The notes under the pieces: model-generated
The model's input: only the letters and a program-made list of their open reading frames with translations
Told to the model about the DNA's origin: nothing
The model's database searches: none
Source: Acidobacteriota bacterium
Lineage (GTDB): Bacteria > Acidobacteriota > Vicinamibacteria > Vicinamibacterales > JAFNAJ01
DNA length: 64,000 nt
Direction: 5' to 3'
Assembly: GCA_023384575.1 (NCBI GenBank)
Contig: JAHDVP010000012.1
Coordinates: 62,001 to 126,000 of the forward strand
Made by a program: the position numbers and the translations under genes
Part shown: positions 33,559 to 41,470 of the stretch, one piece after another
How positions within the stretch are numbered: position 1 is the first letter of the stretch
Layout of the letters: every line of letters starts with the position of its first letter

Positions 33559-35940
33559 TCAGGCGTCCGCCGGCAGCGCCACGCGCAGCACGTCGTCGAG
33601 CGTGGCGGCGGGAACGAACGTCATGTCACGCTTGAGGTCTTCGGGCAGTTCCGCGAGATCGGGCGTATTGCGCTCGGGCAGCACGAACGTGTGGATGCCG
33701 TGGCGGCGCGCCGCCAGCGCCTTCTCGCGAATGCCGCCGACGGGCAGCACGAGACCCGACAGGGTGATTTCCCCGGTCATGGCCACGTCCTCGCGGACGG
33801 CGACGCGGCGCAGCGCCGAGAGGATGGCCGTCGCCATCGTCACGCCCGCCGACGGGCCGTCCTTGGGAATCGCGCCGGCCGGCACGTGGACGTGCAGGTC
33901 GTGGATTTCGAGGAAGTCGGCCGACACCGCGAGCCGCTCGGCCTGCGCCCTGATGTGGCTCACGGCCGCGCGAGCCGACTCCTGCATCACGTTGCCGAGC
34001 TGTCCCGTCAGGATGATCTGCCCCTTGCCGGCGGGCAGCAGGCTCGCTTCGATGAACAGCACCTCGCCGCCGGTCTCCGTCCAGGCGACCCCCGTGGCGA
34101 CGCCGGGACGCGACGTGCGGATGGCGACGTCGGACTTGAACCGGGGCGGGCCCAGGTAGTCCGGCAGGTCGTCGACCGACACCGTGTGCCGCGGGCGCGG
34201 CGGCGCCTCACCCCCACCGACCGCGGCCGGGACCTCGCGGGGTTCGTTGGTCATGGCGACCCGCGCCGCCACTTTCCGCGCCACGGCGCCGATCTGCCGC
34301 TCGAGCGTGCGCACGCCGGCTTCACGGGTGTACTCGGCGACGATGCGCGAGATCGCGGCATCCTCGATGGCGATGTCGGCCGTCGTCAGACCGTGCTCGG
34401 AGAGCTGGCGGGGGATCAGGTAGCGTCTCGCGATGTGCAGCTTGTCCTCCTCGGTGTAGCCGACGAGCGAGATGACCTCCATGCGGTCGAGCAGCGCCGG
34501 GTGCACCGGGCCCAGCTGGTTCGCCGTGGCGATGAAGAGCACCCTCGACAGGTCGAGCGCCACCTCGAGGTAGTGATCCCGGAAGGAGTGGTTCTGCGCC
34601 GGGTCGAGCACCTCGAGCAGCGCGGCCGCCGGGTCGCCCGAGAAGCCGCCGGCCATGACCTTGTCGATCTCGTCGAGCATGAACACGGGGTTGATCGACC
34701 CCGCCTGCTTCATGGCCTGGACGATGCGGCCCGGGATGGCGCCGATGTAGGTGCGGCGGTGGCCGCGCACCTCGGCCTCGTCACGCACGCCGCCGAGCGA
34801 GATGCGGACGAACTTGCGGTTCATCGCCCGGGCGATCGACTGGCCGAGCGACGTCTTGCCGACCCCCGGCGGGCCGGCGAAACACAGGATGGGCCCCTTC
34901 AGATCGCCCTTCAGCTTTCGCACGGCGAGGTACTCGACGATGCGTTCCTTCACCTTGTCGAGGTCGTAGTGGTCCTCGTCGAGCGCGCGCCGGGCTTCGA
35001 CGGGGTCGAGCCGGTCCTCCGTCACGACGTTCCAGGGGATCTCGAGGATCCACTCGATGTAGGTGCGGATCATCTGGTGCTCGGGTGACGCCTGGGGCAT
35101 CCGCTCGAGCCGGTCGAGTTCCCGTGTGACCGCGGCGAGCACGTGTTCGGGCAACGATGCCGCTTCGACCCGCTGCTGCAGGTCCTGCGTGTCGCGCCCC
35201 TCGTTCTCGCCGAGCTCGTCCTGGATGGCCTTGAGCTGCTGGCGCAGGTAGTACTGGCGCTGCGCATCGCTCATCTCCTGCTGCGCCTGCGACTCGATCT
35301 TGCCCTTGAGCTCGAGCAGCGAGATCTCGCGCGCGAGCGCGGAGGACACCGCGTTGAGCTTGATCGTCAGCAGGTCCTGCTCGAGCAGCAGCTGCTTGTC
35401 ATCCGCCTTCATGTCGAGCAGCGAGGCCAGCAGGTAGCAGAGGCGCAGCGGGTCGTCGATCGACAGCAGCAAACCCCGCAGTTCCGGTGAGAGGCCCGTC
35501 GAGAGCGAGACCGCCCGATCGATCAGCTCGCGCACGCGCCGAACGTACGCGTCGACCTCGAGGCTGCGCTCGACGGCCTCGGGTGCCGCCTGGATCCGCG
35601 CCCGGAAGGCCGTCTGCTCGCGCGTGTACTCGAGGACGCGGACGCGCGCCAGGCCTTCGACCAGAATCTGCAATCCGACGGGACTCTTCGCCATCTGCCG
35701 GATCACCGCCACGGTGCCGATCCGGCGCAGGGCCTCGGCCGGCGGGTCGTCGTCCTCGCCCTGCTGCATGACGAGCAGGACCATCCGATCGGCCGCCAGC
35801 GCACGGTTGATGCTGTCGACCGACACGGGACGATTCACCGCCAGCGGCTGGACCGTCATCGGGAAGACGACCGCCCGGCGCAGCGGCACGACCGGGAGCT
35901 CCGTGGGAAGCGAGGGTTCGGTGACGATCGGCTCGGCCAT
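33559..35940 (-). CDS. lon: ATP-dependent protease Lon
   Basis: A 793-residue Lon protease of usual length. The N-terminal LON substrate-binding domain (about 15-205) is followed by a coiled helical region ([18 protein letters not shown]), the AAA+ module with Walker [10 protein letters not shown] and Walker [11 protein letters not shown], and the proteolytic domain with catalytic Ser in [14 protein letters not shown] and Lys in [14 protein letters not shown]. It degrades damaged and regulatory proteins in the cytoplasm. The ATG lies 2 bp after the M28 peptidase stop codon, so both are probably on one mRNA. Confidence 0.97.
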   Translation of the reverse strand: MAEPIVTEPSLPTELPVVPLRRAVVFPMTVQPLAVNRPVSVDSINRALAADRMVLLVMQQGEDDDPPAEALRRIGTVAVIRQMAKSPVGLQILVEGLARVRVLEYTREQTAFRARIQAAPEAVERSLEVDAYVRRVRELIDRAVSLSTGLSPELRGLLLSIDDPLRLCYLLASLLDMKADDKQLLLEQDLLTIKLNAVSSALAREISLLELKGKIESQAQQEMSDAQRQYYLRQQLKAIQDELGENEGRDTQDLQQRVEAASLPEHVLAAVTRELDRLERMPQASPEHQMIRTYIEWILEIPWNVVTEDRLDPVEARRALDEDHYDLDKVKERIVEYLAVRKLKGDLKGPILCFAGPPGVGKTSLGQSIARAMNRKFVRISLGGVRDEAEVRGHRRTYIGAIPGRIVQAMKQAGSINPVFMLDEIDKVMAGGFSGDPAAALLEVLDPAQNHSFRDHYLEVALDLSRVLFIATANQLGPVHPALLDRMEVISLVGYTEEDKLHIARRYLIPRQLSEHGLTTADIAIEDAAISRIVAEYTREAGVRTLERQIGAVARKVAARVAMTNEPREVPAAVGGGEAPPRPRHTVSVDDLPDYLGPPRFKSDVAIRTSRPGVATGVAWTETGGEVLFIEASLLPAGKGQIILTGQLGNVMQESARAAVSHIRAQAERLAVSADFLEIHDLHVHVPAGAIPKDGPSAGVTMATAILSALRRVAVREDVAMTGEITLSGLVLPVGGIREKALAARRHGIHTFVLPERNTPDLAELPEDLKRDMTFVPAATLDDVLRVALPADA

Positions 35941-35942
35941 GG

Positions 35943-37673
35943 TCACTGGTCCGTCGAGGGCGTCGGCTCTCTGTACCGGGGCGGCGTGTCGACGTTGGCG
36001 ACGTGCCACGCCGTCCGGAAGACCAGCCGCACGATCCGCTCCATCTTGGCGAAGTCGATGCGGTCGACGTCGTCGTCGGGCGTGTGGTAGTCGGGATGCA
36101 AGCCCGTCGTGAAGTAGGCCGCCGGCACGCGCTTCTGCAGGAAGGGCCACTGGTCGCTTCGCTGCAGCAGGTTCTGCTCGTGGAAATCGTACTCCGTGCG
36201 GAGCGTCAGCCCGATGGCCGCGTTCTGGGCGTGCACGATGTCCGCGAGGTCGGGGCTGCGACTGTACCCGAGCAGGTGGAGCACGTTGGCGTTGTCGGCG
36301 GCCCGAGTCGGCGCGAGCCCGTGAAAGCGCGGGTCCTGGCGCTCCGGCACCTCTTCGCTCCGCCCGATCATGTCCATGTTCAGTTTGACGACGGGGACGC
36401 CGCCCGCCGGCGCGACGTGATCGACGTAGTGCTGCGACCCGAGCAGTCCCTTCTCTTCGGCATTCCAGAGCGCGAAGACCACCGTGCGCCTGGGGCGCCG
36501 CCCCTCGGCGGCCGCCCGGGCGAAGGCCTCCGCGATCTCGATGACCCCCACCGTGCCCGAGCCGTCGTCATCGGCACCGTTGAAGATGCGGCCCTCGTCG
36601 TCGAAGCCGTCGTGATCGAAGTGTGCGCCGACGATTACCAGCTCGTGGCGGAGCTTCGGGTCGGCGCCTTCGATCATCGCCAACACGTTGTACGCGACGA
36701 CCGGCTCGTGAATCACCGTCGTGGCGACCGTCACGCGACGGCCCTGTACCGTGAAGGAGGTGCGCGGACCGGCTCCTCGCCGCTCTTCGGCCGGGACCGC
36801 GATCGCGTCGGCCACTGCCGTTTCGAGCGCATCGAGCGAGGTGGCAGGCGTCGAGGGCGAGGCGATCAGCTTCCACGCCGCGTCGCCCGAGACGTTGACG
36901 ACCGGCATCGCGTGGATCGTGTTCTCGAGGGCGAAGCGCGCGGAACGAGGCGAATCGGCCACGGGCCACGCCAGGCGGCTGCCTTCGAGCACGCGGCGTG
37001 GCGAGGTCGGGACGAGCAGCAGGGCCGCGGCGCCCCTCTCGGCAGCCACCGCCACCTTCCGGGCGACCTGGGCGTGCTGCCCGTCGAAGGGGCGCGGCGC
37101 GCCCGCCAGCCGGGGCTGGCCCATGAACGCGACCACCACGCGTCCTCGAACGTCGACGTCCGCATAGTCGTCGTGCCCCGCTTCCGGGGCGGAGATCCCA
37201 TAGCCGACGAACGCCAGCTCGGCGGTGATCTGGCCGGAGCCCGAACCGACGACGGGCGAGAAGTCCCGGCCGGACTCGAGCCGCGTGACACGCTCCTCAC
37301 GGGCGTGCGCCTCGCGGAGCTCGAGGCGGTTCGGTTCGCCCAGTCTGGGCGTGACGAGGGGGACCTTCTGGCGGAACGTCCCGCCCGCCACCGGCTCGAG
37401 GCCGAGCCGTTCGAGCATGGTCGCGAGGTAGAGCGCGGCTCGTTCGTTGCCCGGATGCCCGGTGCCGCGTCCCTCGAGCAGGTCGCTCGCCAGGAACCTG
37501 AGTGAGGCGCGCAGTTCGGTGGCGGTGATCGACGCGGCCGCCCGTTCCATCTCCGCCGGCCAGGGTGTCGGGGGCGGTGCCCCCGCCGCCTGCAGCGTCG
37601 CGAGCGAGCCGGCAGCTGCGACGACGGCCCCGGAGGCGAGAGCCAGCAGCGGGTGACGGACGGGTCGGGGCAT
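35943..37673 (-). CDS. Exported M28-family zinc aminopeptidase
   Basis: A 576-residue secreted peptidase with a signal peptide (residues 1-30, LLALASGAVVAAAGSLATLQ). A PA (protease-associated) domain is inserted at about 140-280. The M28 core carries the two-zinc ligands His in GAHFDHDG, Asp in NGADDDGSG, Glu-Glu in WNAEEKGLLGS, Asp in NMDMIGR and His in HPDYHTPDDD. It trims peptides outside the cytoplasm. A serine-rich upstream extension was rejected in favour of ATG 37673, which starts the signal peptide. It is directly followed by lon. Confidence 0.92.
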   Translation of the reverse strand: MPRPVRHPLLALASGAVVAAAGSLATLQAAGAPPPTPWPAEMERAAASITATELRASLRFLASDLLEGRGTGHPGNERAALYLATMLERLGLEPVAGGTFRQKVPLVTPRLGEPNRLELREAHAREERVTRLESGRDFSPVVGSGSGQITAELAFVGYGISAPEAGHDDYADVDVRGRVVVAFMGQPRLAGAPRPFDGQHAQVARKVAVAAERGAAALLLVPTSPRRVLEGSRLAWPVADSPRSARFALENTIHAMPVVNVSGDAAWKLIASPSTPATSLDALETAVADAIAVPAEERRGAGPRTSFTVQGRRVTVATTVIHEPVVAYNVLAMIEGADPKLRHELVIVGAHFDHDGFDDEGRIFNGADDDGSGTVGVIEIAEAFARAAAEGRRPRRTVVFALWNAEEKGLLGSQHYVDHVAPAGGVPVVKLNMDMIGRSEEVPERQDPRFHGLAPTRAADNANVLHLLGYSRSPDLADIVHAQNAAIGLTLRTEYDFHEQNLLQRSDQWPFLQKRVPAAYFTTGLHPDYHTPDDDVDRIDFAKMERIVRLVFRTAWHVANVDTPPRYREPTPSTDQ

Positions 37674-37816
37674 CGGGCGCGGTGACCTCCGGGCGCGCGC
37701 CGTGCGCGCGTCGACTCGGGGGCCAGTGTACCCCAAACCTCTGGCCACCCGGCGAGGCGCGAGCCCGTGGCCGCCGCGCGGGAACCGGTGGTCGTCCACT
37801 CGTGCGTCCGGGCTGG

Positions 37817-37822
37817 TAAGAT
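37817..37822 (+). promoter_or_regulatory. -10 element of the zinc-ribbon gene, predicted leaderless
   Basis: TAAGAT ends 6 nt before the ATG at 37829, so transcription would start at or next to the first codon. No -35 consensus is evident. Confidence 0.35.
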
Positions 37823-37828
37823 CGTGCA

Positions 37829-38245
37829 ATGGCCCTTGACGAGCGCGCGTTCTTCTCCGAGAAGCCCGAGCGGCGAACGGCGACGTATACCTGCAGCCGG
37901 TGCCATCGCACCAGCGAATACGAGGTGCGCTGGATTCGCCGCACGCGGAAGCACCAGCTTCCGCCGGGCGCAAGGCCCGAAGACCGGGCCAAGCTGGCCA
38001 AGCTGCGCGACCACCTGATCCGGGTCGACGACGAGCTCCAGTGCAAGGTTTGCGGCCGCCGGTTCGAGATTCCCTCGATGCACTCACTGCTCTTCCTCGA
38101 CCAGTTCGAGGGGCTGCCCCGTGACGTCGAAGACGAGGCCGCCGAGGGGCCCGCGGCGTCGTCGGCGACCGAGCAGGAGCCAGCCGGACGCCGCGATCCG
38201 CAACGTCGCGGCCTGCGACGGGGGACGTCGCAGGGATGGCGGTGA
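37829..38245 (+). CDS. Orphan zinc-ribbon protein
   Basis: A 138-residue protein with two CxxC knuckles, YTCSRCHR (about 22-29) and LQCKVCGRR (about 71-79), separated by a basic helical segment (EVRWIRRTRKHQLPPG, then a KLAKLRDHL helix). The tail of about 50 residues is Glu/Ala then Arg-rich and probably disordered. The four cysteines would bind one zinc ion, as in nucleic-acid-binding or RNAP-associated ribbons. No family assignment could be made. It stands alone between divergent M28 peptidase and downstream ketosynthase genes. Confidence 0.72.
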   Translation: MALDERAFFSEKPERRTATYTCSRCHRTSEYEVRWIRRTRKHQLPPGARPEDRAKLAKLRDHLIRVDDELQCKVCGRRFEIPSMHSLLFLDQFEGLPRDVEDEAAEGPAASSATEQEPAGRRDPQRRGLRRGTSQGWR

Positions 38246-38334
38246 TGGCCAGGGCACGATTCGGCTGACGGATTCGCGGGTCGGGCGCCGGGCTGCAACG
38301 GGCGACGCGGCGATGGCGTCCATGAAGGCAGAAC

Positions 38335-39627
38335 ATGCCCCCCACCGTTCCACGCGTCGCGATCACCGGCATCGGCGTCGTCTCGCCGTTCGGCGTGGGC
38401 CGCGAACGGTTCTGGTCGGCCGTTGCCGCCGGGGAGAGCGGGACCCGCGCCATCGACGCGTTCGACGCGGCGGCGTATCCCTGTCAGGTCGCGGCCGCGC
38501 TGCCGTTGGTGACGGTCGACGACGTGCCGCCCGTGCCGGGCGACGACGAGACGTCCCTGGCGGCGGCGACCGGCAGCGGCGCACGGGCCGACCCGAAGCG
38601 ATACGCGCGCGTGTCGCTCGCGGCGGTCGTCGCGGCGCGTGAGGCCTGGAACGATGCCGGGCTCAGGATCGGCGAGCCCGGCGCCGGCGTGATCCTCGGC
38701 ACGGGCGCCGGGGGCATCGACGTCGGCGAGCGCCAGTACCGCGAATTCTTCGCGGGCGACCCGAAACGCGTCACCCCGTATGCCATTCCCGTGTCCATCT
38801 GCGGAATGGTCTCGAGCGAAGTGTCCATCTCGCTTCGGCTGCACGGCGTGAGCCACGTGCTCTCGACCGGCTGCACGAGCTCCACCGACGCGGTCGGCTA
38901 CGCCGCAGCCCTGCTGCGCAGCGGCGACGCGGAGGTCGTGCTCTCGGGGGGCGCCGACGCCTGCGTCACCCCGGGCATGATCTACGGCTTCTCGCGCATG
39001 CGGGTGATGGCGACGCGGTTCAACGACCGGCCTGCGGAGGCGTCGAGGCCCTTCGACCGCGACCGCGACGGCTTCGTGCTGGGAGAAGGCGCCTACCTGC
39101 TGGTGCTCGAGACCGAGCATCGGGCGCGCCGTCGTGGCGCGCGCGTGTACGCGTTCGTGGACGGCTACGGCTCGACGTGCGACGCCTACCACCGGGTGCA
39201 AATGGACCCGGACGGGACGGAGATCGTCCGGGCGATGCGCCTGGCGATCGATCGCGCCGGGAAGCGCGTCGACGACATCGGCTACGTCAACTACCACGGG
39301 ACCTCGACCCCGCTCAACGACGCCGTGGAGGCCCGAACGGTGCGCCGGTTGCTCGGGGCGCGCGCGGACGCCGTCCCGGGTTCGTCCATCAAGTCGATGA
39401 TCGGGCATCCGCAGGGCGCAAGCGGCGCAGCGGGCGTCGTCGCCACGGCCCTCGCCCTGCACCGCGGCTTCCTGCCGCCCACGATCAATCTGCGCCACCC
39501 CGATCCGGCCTGCGACCTCGACTTCATCGCCAACGTCGGCCGCCCCGCCGAGGTCGCCACCGCGCTGTGCAACTGCCTCGGATTCGGCTCGAAGAACAGC
39601 GCCCTGGTGCTGGGGGCGTCGAGATAG
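38335..39627 (+). CDS. Beta-ketoacyl-ACP synthase (FabF-like condensing enzyme)
   Basis: A 430-residue thiolase-fold condensing enzyme with the complete Cys-His-His triad: Cys180 in STGCTSSTD, His321 in VNYHGTSTPLND and His358 in IKSMIGHPQGASGA. The pattern NYHGTSTPLND plus GFGSKNSALVLG at the C-terminus is FabF/KAS II-like. Because it is followed at 12 bp by a flavoprotein gene, itself overlapping an ICMT-like methyltransferase gene, it is likely dedicated to a special fatty acyl or polyketide product rather than housekeeping synthesis. Confidence 0.92.
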   Translation: MPPTVPRVAITGIGVVSPFGVGRERFWSAVAAGESGTRAIDAFDAAAYPCQVAAALPLVTVDDVPPVPGDDETSLAAATGSGARADPKRYARVSLAAVVAAREAWNDAGLRIGEPGAGVILGTGAGGIDVGERQYREFFAGDPKRVTPYAIPVSICGMVSSEVSISLRLHGVSHVLSTGCTSSTDAVGYAAALLRSGDAEVVLSGGADACVTPGMIYGFSRMRVMATRFNDRPAEASRPFDRDRDGFVLGEGAYLLVLETEHRARRRGARVYAFVDGYGSTCDAYHRVQMDPDGTEIVRAMRLAIDRAGKRVDDIGYVNYHGTSTPLNDAVEARTVRRLLGARADAVPGSSIKSMIGHPQGASGAAGVVATALALHRGFLPPTINLRHPDPACDLDFIANVGRPAEVATALCNCLGFGSKNSALVLGASR

Positions 39628-39639
39628 GATCGGCCGCGC

Positions 39640-40821
39640 ATGGTCGAAGTGCTGATCGCGGGAGCGGGGCCGGCCGGCACGGCCGCGGCTATCGTCCTGG
39701 CGCGCCGCGGCATGCGCGTGTTGCTCGTCGACCGCGCGACCTTCCCTCGTGACAAGCTCTGCGGCGACACGGTCAACCCTGGCGCGATGGTCCTGCTCGG
39801 CCGGCTGGGCCTCGCCGGACCGGTGGCCGGTTCGGGGCTGCCCCTCGACGGCGTGCGCGTGACGAGCCCGCGCGGGGTGGAGGTGCGGGGGCAGTACCCG
39901 GTCACGGCGGCGGGCCGCGCGACTCGTCGCCGCGACCTCGACGCGCTCCTCGTCGCCGCGGCCGCCGCGGCCGGCGCGCACGTCGAAACCGGCGTCCGCG
40001 TGGTCGGGCCGTTACTCGACACGTCGGGCGCGTCGCCAGTGGTCCGCGGAGCGTTGCTCGAGCGCGCCGGCCGTCGCCTGCGCGTTCCCGCGGCCATGGT
40101 GGTGGCTGCCGACGGCAGGCGATCGGCCCTTGCGGGCGCCCTGGGCCTGACCGTGGTGCCGGCGCGCCCGCGGCGCTGGGCGGTCGGCGGGTACTTCTCG
40201 AACGTCGAGGGACTTGGTCGCGAGGGTGAGATGCACGTGCGAGCGTCACACTACGTCGGGATCGCGCCTCTCCCCGGTGGGCTCGCCAACGTCTGCCTCG
40301 TGACCGGCGATCGACGAGGCCTCGCCGCGCCAGGTGCGCGACTGCGCGAGGCGCTCGCCGTCGATCCCCTGCTGGCCGGACGGTTCGCGCACGCGCGCCT
40401 CGAGGGAGCCGCCACCTCGCTCGGGCCGCTGGCGGTGGAGAGCCGCGCCGCAGGGGTCACCGGCCTGCTGCTCGCCGGCGACGCGGCCGGGTTCGTCGAC
40501 CCGATGACGGGCGACGGCGTCCGCCTCGCCGTGCACGGAGGGTTGCTGGCGGCCGAGGCGACCTTGCGCCTGTTCGACCAGCCCGCGACCGATCCCCTCC
40601 GCTGGCTCGCCGACGCCCGCCGTCGCGCCTTCGGCGGCAAGCTCCGGTTCGATCGGGCCTTACGGGCACTCGTACCCTCGGCCGCAGGCGTCCGGGCGGG
40701 CGAACTGGTCGCCACGCTCGTGCCGTCGCTGCTTCGCCACGTCGTTTGGGTCGCCGGTGACGTCTCGCTCGCCGATCCGTTGGACGACGATCTCGCCCGA
40801 TGCCTGGCCCCGACGACCTGA
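39640..40821 (+). CDS. FAD-dependent oxidoreductase (geranylgeranyl-reductase-like)
   Basis: A 393-residue flavoprotein. The Rossmann FAD motif GAGPAGTAAAIVLARRG opens the protein. DKLCGDTVNPGAM resembles the CGDG/GG-reductase motif. The second FAD motif LLAGDAAGFVDPMTGDGVRLAV is of the GG-reductase/halogenase type. It could saturate or hydroxylate an acyl or isoprenoid chain made with the upstream ketosynthase. It overlaps the next gene by 22 bp and follows the ketosynthase by 12 bp. Confidence 0.9.
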   Translation: MVEVLIAGAGPAGTAAAIVLARRGMRVLLVDRATFPRDKLCGDTVNPGAMVLLGRLGLAGPVAGSGLPLDGVRVTSPRGVEVRGQYPVTAAGRATRRRDLDALLVAAAAAAGAHVETGVRVVGPLLDTSGASPVVRGALLERAGRRLRVPAAMVVAADGRRSALAGALGLTVVPARPRRWAVGGYFSNVEGLGREGEMHVRASHYVGIAPLPGGLANVCLVTGDRRGLAAPGARLREALAVDPLLAGRFAHARLEGAATSLGPLAVESRAAGVTGLLLAGDAAGFVDPMTGDGVRLAVHGGLLAAEATLRLFDQPATDPLRWLADARRRAFGGKLRFDRALRALVPSAAGVRAGELVATLVPSLLRHVVWVAGDVSLADPLDDDLARCLAPTT

Positions 40822-41339
40822 CCGGCGCGGCGTGGATCGTCCTCGTGGCGGCGGTGGTCACCGTGTGCCTCCTCGCCGAAACCGTCGTCTCGACCGTCAA
40901 CGAGCGGCGGCTCCGGCGCGACGGCGCCGTCGAGCCGGCGGGCGACGTGTATCGTGCGATGCGGATCGCGTACCCGGCGGCCTTTGGCGCGATGCTGGCC
41001 GAAGGCCTGCTGCGCGATGGCGTCGCGGGCCCCGTGGCCGGGGTCGGAGCGCTGGTGTGGCTGGCGGCCAAGGCCCTGAAGTACTGGGCCGTGGCGACGC
41101 TCGGTCGGCGGTGGTCGTTCCGCGTGCTCGTCGTGCCGGGCGCGCCGCTCGTCGCGAGCGGGCCGTACCGCGTCGTCAATCATCCGAACTACCTCGCCGT
41201 GGTGGGCGAGTTGATCGGCGTGGCCTGTCTGACGGGCGCCTGGGTGAGCGGTCTGCTGTCGCTCGGCGTGTTCGTGCCCCTGATCCTGCGTCGCGTGGCG
41301 CTCGAGGACGCGTGGCTCAGGCCGCGCTCGCGAGGGTGA
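40800..41339 (+). CDS. Isoprenylcysteine carboxyl methyltransferase (ICMT)-family membrane methyltransferase
   Basis: A 179-residue integral membrane protein with four or five hydrophobic segments. It has the family C-terminal signature GPYRVVNHPNYLAVVGE and a terminal EDAWL segment, where the methyl donor binds. Bacterial members commonly O-methylate alkylpyrones or alkylresorcinols made by nearby synthases (BpsB type). Here it closes a ketosynthase-flavoprotein-methyltransferase operon. The start lies within the end of the flavoprotein gene. Confidence 0.9.
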   Translation: MPGPDDLTGAAWIVLVAAVVTVCLLAETVVSTVNERRLRRDGAVEPAGDVYRAMRIAYPAAFGAMLAEGLLRDGVAGPVAGVGALVWLAAKALKYWAVATLGRRWSFRVLVVPGAPLVASGPYRVVNHPNYLAVVGELIGVACLTGAWVSGLLSLGVFVPLILRRVALEDAWLRPRSRG

Positions 41340-41449
41340 CGACGGCACGGCGGCCTGCGACCATCGCACGTTCCCGATCGTCTGAGGGAGAACGGGGAGT
41401 CCAGGTGCGGAACCGTGCGCGCCTCGCGGCCAGGGGGCCGGACGTCGGC

Positions 41450-41455
41450 TATAAT
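41450..41455 (+). promoter_or_regulatory. -10 element of the DUF4159/MoxR operon
   Basis: A perfect TATAAT preceded by CGGC lies 15 nt before the first ATG (41471), giving a leader under 10 nt. No TTGACA-like -35 is present. Confidence 0.55.
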
Positions 41456-41470
41456 GCAAGGATTCCGTCC

